A stretch of DNA of 64,000 bases from Planctomycetota bacterium (GTDB lineage: Bacteria > Planctomycetota > Brocadiia > JAADGH01), in assembly GCA_013152475.1 (NCBI GenBank), contig JAADGH010000239.1:62001-126000 (forward strand). The letters are read 5' to 3'. Below the pieces are notes generated by a model. That model ran no database searches. It was given only the letters and a program-made list of their open reading frames with translations, and was not told where the DNA came from. Shown piece after piece: positions 58,478-64,000 of this stretch (the stretch's first letter is position 1; the number at the start of each line of letters is the position of its first letter). The position numbers and the translations under genes were made by a program.

Positions 58478-60688
58478 TCAGACACGGAACATGGTCCGAA
58501 TCTTCGTCCACGCCCAGTTGCCGATCCGCTGGGCCATCGTCCTTTTGCCCACGTAAATCTTCGCTTCACCGGTCAGACCGGGACGCAGGCCCTCTGTTTC
58601 TCCCGTCGGCTTCAGTTCCGCCACATAATACACCAAAGCACTCTTGATACCTTGCTGTGTTCGGATGGCGGGAACGAGATGATAGACCTCCGCGTCCCTG
58701 ATGGCCTGATCACCCGCTTTCCCCTTTTCCTCCAAGCGGGCTTCGAACTCCTTGTCCGGGAAGGCAATCACCTTGGCCCGGGCCACGGCGCCCTCTTGGA
58801 TCTTACTCTGGTCCTCCTCCTCGATATAGGCGTACATCATCATTTCGTCAAGCTTCGCCACGATGCAGAGCACGTCGCCCGGCTTGTACTGCCGGCTCAT
58901 GATGAGGTTGCGATCCAATTCCTCCTTCGGCTCCGCACGAAGCACAACACCAGCGAACGGCGCCGTGATCGTCTCGCGCCGCACTTGCTCGTCGATCTGT
59001 ATGAGTCGCTTGCCGAGAGACTCGATCTCGATGTCGACCGCCTTCGCTTCGGCCGTCTTGCCGCTGCCTTCGGCAATACGCTTCCGTGTCTTGGCCCGGT
59101 CAATATCGTCGAGAATCTTCTGCCGCTCGCGCTCCACATCCTCGCAGTGCAGCTCAGCAATCACATCGCCCTTTTTCACGACCTGTCCCTCCTGGACGCG
59201 GAAGTCGGAGACGTATCCCTGGATCGTCGCCTTCATCTTCTCCATGGTCACAGGTTTGACGACGAACGGGCTGCGCACCCACGTGTCGAGGCGCACGAAA
59301 CACCCCACATAGAGGAAACCAAGCATAATCACACCGGTAATGGCCAGATTCCGCCTCTTCACTTTGACCTCCGTTCTGTGCTCGAACACAAAGACAAACA
59401 TCTTGCGTATGGGCATCACAAACATGCCGATGATCGTCGTCGCCGTAATCCAGAGCCCCAAGGCATAGAATTTATGGAGCATCACGGCGCAGATGCTGAA
59501 CATAAGCATCCAGATCCAGATGGTTGAGCCAAAGCCATAGACCAGATAGAGGGAGGCATCCTCCTCGCTAATTTGCGTCTTCGGCTGCTCGATGCCCAGG
59601 AATGTCTCCTTCAGATATCCGGCAAAGTATTGTGTCGACCGCGCACGCAGGTTCGGAATTTCCAGGTAGTCACTCAGCATGTAGTACCCGTCAAATTTCA
59701 TCAAGGGATTGGCGTTGAACAGGACCGTCGAGATGCTGCACAGGAGCATCATGCGATAGGCAAGCCCCTTGACAAGCGCGATATCGGAAAACGCCCAGAC
59801 AAGGCATGCCATGGCGGCCAGGATCAACTCCGTCACGATCCCCGCTGCGCTCACGAGAAGCCGCTGGTAGCGCTTTTTGAAGATCCATGCGTCGCTCACG
59901 TCACAGTACAAACACGGCATGAGGACGAGGAGCAGAAAGCCCATCTCGTGCACTTCGCCCCCGTAGTGTTTGCAGGTTACACCGTGCCCGATCTCGTGAC
60001 AGATTTTTGTAACGACAAAGACAATCCAAAAGTACATCAGGTTCCTCGGCTCCAGCGTAAAGAGCTGTTCCCAAGGAACGCGGTTTCCGAAGCGGTGGAA
60101 GAGTTCCCAGAACGCGAACCCGAAAAGCATGACGCAAAAGACCACAAAATAGCGCGTGAAGAAGATGCGCATGTACGGCCTCGACCACTCGAAGAAGCGG
60201 TCCGGGTCCACGAGGGCGAATTTGATAAACAGGATGTTTTTCAATTTCGCCCATAGCGTGAGCATCTTCTTCCGTTCTTGGGCGCGCTCGTAGAGCACAC
60301 GATCCTCCCGGGCAAAAACGCGCTCCAGGAAGTTGATGCTCTTCAACTGGTAGGCAAAGTTGAGAATGGTCTGGACGTCCAGCTCAACGTCGTCGAATTC
60401 CGCCTCGATCTTGGCCTTGATGTCGTCAACATTGCTCGTGCCGTCCATCAATTGGAAGACGCTGAACTCCAACTCGGACAGGCGAAAATAGCGGAGGGCC
60501 AAGGGGTCCTTGATGACGTAGAACTTCTCGCCGCGGTGCTCCTGCTCCGTAATCTCCAGATCGCGGCGAACCGTGAACTTCTGCTTCGTCAGCTCAAACT
60601 TCGGCTCGGTCTCCGGACCTTCTCTCCGGCGCGCCGGCTCCTTCTCCGGCCTTTGCTCCGCTTGTTTCTCGATTTCCTTGCTGTCCAC
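58478..60688 (-). CDS. PqqD-like/M50 metalloprotease/HlyD fusion membrane protein
   Basis: 736 residues, GTG start after GGGGAGGAAG. Residues about 40-115 resemble a PqqD/RRE peptide-binding domain (FYVIKDPLALRYFRLSELEF; LMDGTSNVDDI). A polytopic M50 (site-2-protease) domain follows with the zinc motif HEIGH (H231-H235) and the third ligand in NPLMKFDGYYMLSDYLE (D333). After more helices (to about 460) comes a HlyD-type adaptor: lipoyl-like half-motif IQGYVSDFRVQEGQVVKKGD, a helical hairpin and a beta-barrel (TAPFAGVVLRAEP; YKPGDVLCIV). The catalytic residues appear intact. Third gene of a cluster with two other HlyD proteins. Possibly peptide processing coupled to export. Confidence 0.85.
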   Translation of the reverse strand: MDSKEIEKQAEQRPEKEPARRREGPETEPKFELTKQKFTVRRDLEITEQEHRGEKFYVIKDPLALRYFRLSELEFSVFQLMDGTSNVDDIKAKIEAEFDDVELDVQTILNFAYQLKSINFLERVFAREDRVLYERAQERKKMLTLWAKLKNILFIKFALVDPDRFFEWSRPYMRIFFTRYFVVFCVMLFGFAFWELFHRFGNRVPWEQLFTLEPRNLMYFWIVFVVTKICHEIGHGVTCKHYGGEVHEMGFLLLVLMPCLYCDVSDAWIFKKRYQRLLVSAAGIVTELILAAMACLVWAFSDIALVKGLAYRMMLLCSISTVLFNANPLMKFDGYYMLSDYLEIPNLRARSTQYFAGYLKETFLGIEQPKTQISEEDASLYLVYGFGSTIWIWMLMFSICAVMLHKFYALGLWITATTIIGMFVMPIRKMFVFVFEHRTEVKVKRRNLAITGVIMLGFLYVGCFVRLDTWVRSPFVVKPVTMEKMKATIQGYVSDFRVQEGQVVKKGDVIAELHCEDVERERQKILDDIDRAKTRKRIAEGSGKTAEAKAVDIEIESLGKRLIQIDEQVRRETITAPFAGVVLRAEPKEELDRNLIMSRQYKPGDVLCIVAKLDEMMMYAYIEEEDQSKIQEGAVARAKVIAFPDKEFEARLEEKGKAGDQAIRDAEVYHLVPAIRTQQGIKSALVYYVAELKPTGETEGLRPGLTGEAKIYVGKRTMAQRIGNWAWTKIRTMFRV

Positions 60689-60708
60689 CGCAGGGACTTC
60701 CTCCCCCC

Positions 60709-62160
60709 CTACTCCGCCAGATTGGGAAATGTAACCTCCGCGTACAGCCCGGGGGCGATTTCATACTGCCGCTGAGCCACTTCCTTCTCCTGATACTTCA
60801 GAAGATAGTCTTCCGGGTTCGCAAACCCCGTGGCAACGGCCTCGCGTGCCCGCCAGTAGGTCTGATCGATGGTTCCCGACATCGTTGTTCGCGAGACGAT
60901 CAACGCCAGCGCTCTCGCCGCGCCCTGACCCACATCCTTCGACTCGCTTTCAACCGTCTTCGCAAGCGCGTCCAGCGACAACCTCCCCAAACACCCGAGG
61001 GAATTCTCCGCCCACCAACGAACGTCGGCGCTCTCGTCCTTGAGCGTCTGAATAAGCAGCTCAACAGATTTCTTACTCCGCACCCCTCCAAGGGCCCGAG
61101 CCGCAGCCGAACGCTCCTGAACGCTCCCATTCTTCAAGGCCCACACGATCCCCGGCAAGGCCCGCTCATCGCCCGCTTCCGCCACGGCAATCGAAAGCTC
61201 CAGCCGCGCAGCCGGCGTAAGCTTCTCCTGCGTCTCAAGCAGTTTCACAATCTCGTCCAGCGCAGGATTGCCATGCCGAACGGCGCCCTTGGCGCCATCT
61301 CGTGCCTTCTGGACATCGTTCAGTTGATAGATCCTCACCTTTTTCTTTTTCTTTTCCTTCACCACCGCCGGGTTCTTCACCTCGACACGCACAGGAAAGG
61401 TATTGGCCGTAGCATCGGCGATAGGACTTACAAACTCGACCCGGCCCTCATATTGCTTGTCCGGGGCAATGTCGAGCACCACCTTGGCCTTGTCGCCCTC
61501 CTTCACCTTCCCCAGATACTCAATGTCAAGGTCAAGGCGCACGAAGACCTTGTCCAGATTGACAATGTCCACGATCGGCGCCCCGCCCTGGGCGACCTCA
61601 CCCTCATCGAGTTGGGTTTGAACCACCACCCCGCTCAACGGCGAGATCACCAGCCGATCAGCAAGCTGCTTGGCCTGAAATTCCATCGTCATCGCAGCGG
61701 CCGTCTTCTGTGCATACAGGCCGGCAAGCTTCGATACATCCACTGCACGCTGGGCGATTGCCAGCTCCAGGTCCTTCCGCGAGCTGATCCCCTTCCGGAC
61801 CAGTTCCTCCGTCCGCCTGACCTCTGCATCACGCAGCACGACCACGTTTTCCTCACTGCGAATATCCGACTGGTCGTTGTAGCTCACCACCGACTGAATG
61901 AAGCTGAGGTGCGCCTCACGATCGTCGAGATGCACGAGCAACTGTCCCTCTTCCACATAGTCGCCCTTCTCCACAAGCATCTCGGTGATTTGGGCGCGGT
62001 CGGTCGTCCGCAAGGGACAGGAGACCGACACCACGGGGTTCGGCTCAATGGGACCCTTGAACGTCTTCAGCTTTTTTTTTGAATCTTGCGCGTTCCCCTC
62101 CCCCATGAGCACGCACAGCCCCAGGATCGTGGCCACGGCGCCTACACGGACTTTCCTCAT
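60709..62160 (-). CDS. Periplasmic HlyD-type adaptor with HEAT-like repeats
   Basis: About 483 residues. Start ATG 62160 yields a signal peptide (RKVRVGAVATILGLCVLMGEGNAQ) with GGAGAG upstream; in-frame ATGs at 62232 and 62262 (the latter overlapping the upstream stop) are alternatives. The RND/HlyD adaptor part (about 35-285) has MLVEKGDYVEEGQLLVHLDD, a hairpin, ISPLSGVVVQTQLDEGEV and a barrel. The C-terminal 180 residues form HEAT/PBS-like helical repeats (RSAAARALGGVRSKKSVELL; DVRWWAENSLGCLG), an unusual addition. 20 bases upstream of the M50 gene. Confidence 0.82.
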   Translation of the reverse strand: MRKVRVGAVATILGLCVLMGEGNAQDSKKKLKTFKGPIEPNPVVSVSCPLRTTDRAQITEMLVEKGDYVEEGQLLVHLDDREAHLSFIQSVVSYNDQSDIRSEENVVVLRDAEVRRTEELVRKGISSRKDLELAIAQRAVDVSKLAGLYAQKTAAAMTMEFQAKQLADRLVISPLSGVVVQTQLDEGEVAQGGAPIVDIVNLDKVFVRLDLDIEYLGKVKEGDKAKVVLDIAPDKQYEGRVEFVSPIADATANTFPVRVEVKNPAVVKEKKKKKVRIYQLNDVQKARDGAKGAVRHGNPALDEIVKLLETQEKLTPAARLELSIAVAEAGDERALPGIVWALKNGSVQERSAAARALGGVRSKKSVELLIQTLKDESADVRWWAENSLGCLGRLSLDALAKTVESESKDVGQGAARALALIVSRTTMSGTIDQTYWRAREAVATGFANPEDYLLKYQEKEVAQRQYEIAPGLYAEVTFPNLAE

Positions 62161-62261
62161 TGCATTCACTCTCCGCAAAACCAGATCGGACATGTATTGA
62201 ACATGAGTAACCCGAAAGCGGGCATCCCCCATGACGCCTCCATTCAGCCTTCTCCCCGTCA

Positions 62262-64000
62262 TCAGAAGAGGATGCGGGTCTTGACGAAGTTGATGACTCT
62301 ACGGAACAGGATGTACCACACGGGCTGTTGGTCGATATAGATATACGCCTGCCCCGTCATGTTGGGCAGCAGGCCCTTTGCCTGGCCGAGCTTCGCCGTG
62401 ACACGAAAGACGTTCTGCTTCTCGCGCGGCGTCGAGGCGGTTGAAATCTCGGCTACGGCCGACCGAATCTCCTCCGTCTCGGGCCGGATGAACTTCACTT
62501 CCTGACCCTTCTTGATGAACGAAATGTCCGACTCGTCCACGTAGAGCCACAGTTCCATCTTGGCCAGGTCCACAATCTCGCACAGGCGCGTCCCGCCGGT
62601 CACAGGAGTATTCAGCAGGCGCTGCTTCAGCTCGGGCGTCACCACCGTACCGCTCACCGGGGCCTTGATACTGCCGCGCTCGATCCGGTCCGCGTAGTAA
62701 TCCCGGTTTGCGCGAAACTTCTTGGCCTCTTCCTGCCAGTAGAGGCGCTCGGCGACGGTCTTGGCCATGCGCGCCTTCTGCTCGGCGCCTCTCGCCTCCG
62801 CATCCTGGATCTCATAATTTCTAATATCGGCTTGGTTCTGCACGACGAACAGCAACTTTCCCTTCTCTACACGGTCGTTCGTGTCCGCGTTGACCTTGCT
62901 GATAAGGCCGTCAATCGTCGTATACACCGCCCCATAGACCTCCGACGCCACTTGCGCCTCCGCAGGGATCCGGAAACTCCACGGGACGAACAGCACCGCG
63001 ATCAACCCAACCACGAGCGCCGCCTTGAAGGCCAGTTTCAGCTTCGACTGCTTCTGAAGGCTCTCCTTCCACTGCCCGACACGCTCCAGCGTCCGGACCA
63101 TCGGCAGCCGCTGGTACTTGATTGCGTTCTTCAGGACAATGAGCGAGTGGTTCGAGATGTTCTGGATGACGCTCATGTCCGTGCCATCGAAGGGCACGCC
63201 CTCCTTCCGCTCGAAGCACAGCACACCGATGGGTTTTCCATCGTCCTGCAGCGGAACACCTACGATCGCCGACATCGAGGCCGTCTCAAAATATCGTTCG
63301 AGAATGTTGCGCATCCGCTCGTCCTCGATCTCGTCGAGTCGTTCCTTGGTGAAGAGCTGCACCTCCCCCGTGCGCGCGATGCCCTTGCAAATCTCCGTGA
63401 GCATCTTCACCAGGCTGCTGCGGCGCTGGACCATATCCTGCCCCGAAATCGCATTGATCTCAGGACGCCCGCGTCTCATAAGCGCCACAAAGCAGCGATC
63501 CGCTCGCGCCACATCGGCCGACAGGTTGGCGATAGCGAAGCAAATCTCCTCCGGATTGAGCGTCGTGGATATCTCGCCGGATAGTTTTACGAGAGAATCC
63601 AAGCGCTCGGCACGGCCCGCCAATTGCCGGCACTTCCACCCCAGGCAGTAGGCCTTGAGATAGCTGGCAAGGCTCTTGAGGAGGAACACGTCGGTTCCGT
63701 CGAACCGGCGGAGGTTGCTGTCGGAATACAGAAAGATGGCCCCCGAGTTGTCCGCATCGATCTCGAAGGGCACACAGACCGCCGCCAGTGCGTCGATCCC
63801 CGCATCCTTTCCAAGGGCGCGGGCGAGCTCGCTGTCGGCCTGATCGGGCTGGACCACAATCGAGTTGTCGCTCTTCAGGGCGTTGCCGATTGTCTTCCCG
63901 ACGGTCTCAATGTCCGGCCCTCGGGGCCCCTGGCCTTCGGGGGGACTGCCATCCACGCGGCACATGAGGCGATCCGCATTGCTCTCGTAGAGCCATAGAG
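62262..64000 (-). CDS. GAF-domain/HlyD membrane protein, 5' end outside window
   Basis: At least 579 codons; the frame continues past 63965 to the window edge (LWLYESNADRLMCRV), so the true start is outside. Two GAF-like segments precede a membrane helix: an incomplete first one (LAAVCVPFEIDADNSGAIFLY) and a second (ISTTLNPEEICFAIANLSAD ... MSAIVGVPLQDDGKPIGVLC). After one transmembrane helix (KAALVVGLIAVLFVPWSFRI) comes a HlyD adaptor: VYTTIDGLISKVNADTNDRV, a coiled coil and SIKAPVSGTVVTPELKQRLL. Cytoplasmic sensing is thus fused to a periplasmic adaptor. First visible gene of the three-gene cluster. Confidence 0.85.
   Translation of the reverse strand, partial: LWLYESNADRLMCRVDGSPPEGQGPRGPDIETVGKTIGNALKSDNSIVVQPDQADSELARALGKDAGIDALAAVCVPFEIDADNSGAIFLYSDSNLRRFDGTDVFLLKSLASYLKAYCLGWKCRQLAGRAERLDSLVKLSGEISTTLNPEEICFAIANLSADVARADRCFVALMRRGRPEINAISGQDMVQRRSSLVKMLTEICKGIARTGEVQLFTKERLDEIEDERMRNILERYFETASMSAIVGVPLQDDGKPIGVLCFERKEGVPFDGTDMSVIQNISNHSLIVLKNAIKYQRLPMVRTLERVGQWKESLQKQSKLKLAFKAALVVGLIAVLFVPWSFRIPAEAQVASEVYGAVYTTIDGLISKVNADTNDRVEKGKLLFVVQNQADIRNYEIQDAEARGAEQKARMAKTVAERLYWQEEAKKFRANRDYYADRIERGSIKAPVSGTVVTPELKQRLLNTPVTGGTRLCEIVDLAKMELWLYVDESDISFIKKGQEVKFIRPETEEIRSAVAEISTASTPREKQNVFRVTAKLGQAKGLLPNMTGQAYIYIDQQPVWYILFRRVINFVKTRILF

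Overview
This window (roughly 60% GC by eye, gene-dense, operons on both strands) looks like chromosomal DNA of a diderm, probably uncultured, environmental bacterium. Supporting features are an OmpA-type lipoprotein, three-module DsbD, type IV pilus ATPases, sigma-54 activators, a split glycine cleavage system, Rnf subunits, an FHA/Ser-Thr kinase, secreted glycoside hydrolases and M50/HlyD fusion proteins. The mix fits PVC/FCB-like or candidate-phylum lineages (Planctomycetota, Sumerlaeota, Hydrogenedentota and similar), but nothing here fixes the phylum. I saw no rRNA, tRNA, CRISPR array or phage block.

Layout. 1-1032 (minus): hotdog thioesterase followed by an APH-type kinase cut by the window edge. 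1289-1696: pseudo-receiver protein behind a textbook -24/-12 (sigma-54) promoter. 1906-6266: ispG, solute-binding protein, ABC ATPase, UbiA-type prenyltransferase. 6457-7362 (minus): beta-hydroxyacid dehydrogenase. 7525-9321: cupin, NAD(P)HX epimerase, metallo-beta-lactamase-fold hydrolase. 9328-13730 (minus): a four-gene operon of DacZ-like diadenylate cyclase, tandem universal stress protein, DsbD and endonuclease IV. 14126-16060: secreted protein with beta-sandwich-like repeats. 16176-22962 (minus): six-gene operon gcvT-gcvH-gcvPA-gcvPB-D-aminoacylase-lipoate ligase, so the lipoyl carrier and a lipoylating enzyme travel together.

23431-26244 encodes a membrane-embedded PDZ/multi-TM/GAF/AAA+/Fis sigma-54 activator whose consensus promoter is bracketed by two copies of a palindrome. 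26336-32077 runs foldase, alaC-like aminotransferase, rnfC, rnfD (rnfGEAB absent), scpB and a STAS protein. 32097-33047 (minus) is a PfkB kinase. 33412-36328: prepilin peptidase, OmpA lipoprotein, hisH, hisA. 36543-50022: EF-G paralogue, two tandem PilB-like ATPases separated by a MITE-like insertion, pilC, pilS, pilR, GT2 glycosyltransferase and a TMTC-like membrane glycosyltransferase with TPRs, a possible pilus assembly, regulation and glycosylation block.

50068-55803 (minus): a 1493-residue secreted clan GH-A-like protein and a GH10 xylanase, with a Gfo/Idh/MocA oxidoreductase divergent at 56003. 57014-64000 (minus): an FHA/zinc-ribbon kinase with a degenerate DFG motif, then a cluster of three HlyD-type proteins (PqqD-like/M50/HlyD, HlyD/HEAT, GAF/HlyD) with no export pump in view. 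This last cluster is the best candidate for a poorly described system. Promoters with near-consensus -35/-10 boxes are visible before many units and settle several start codons.
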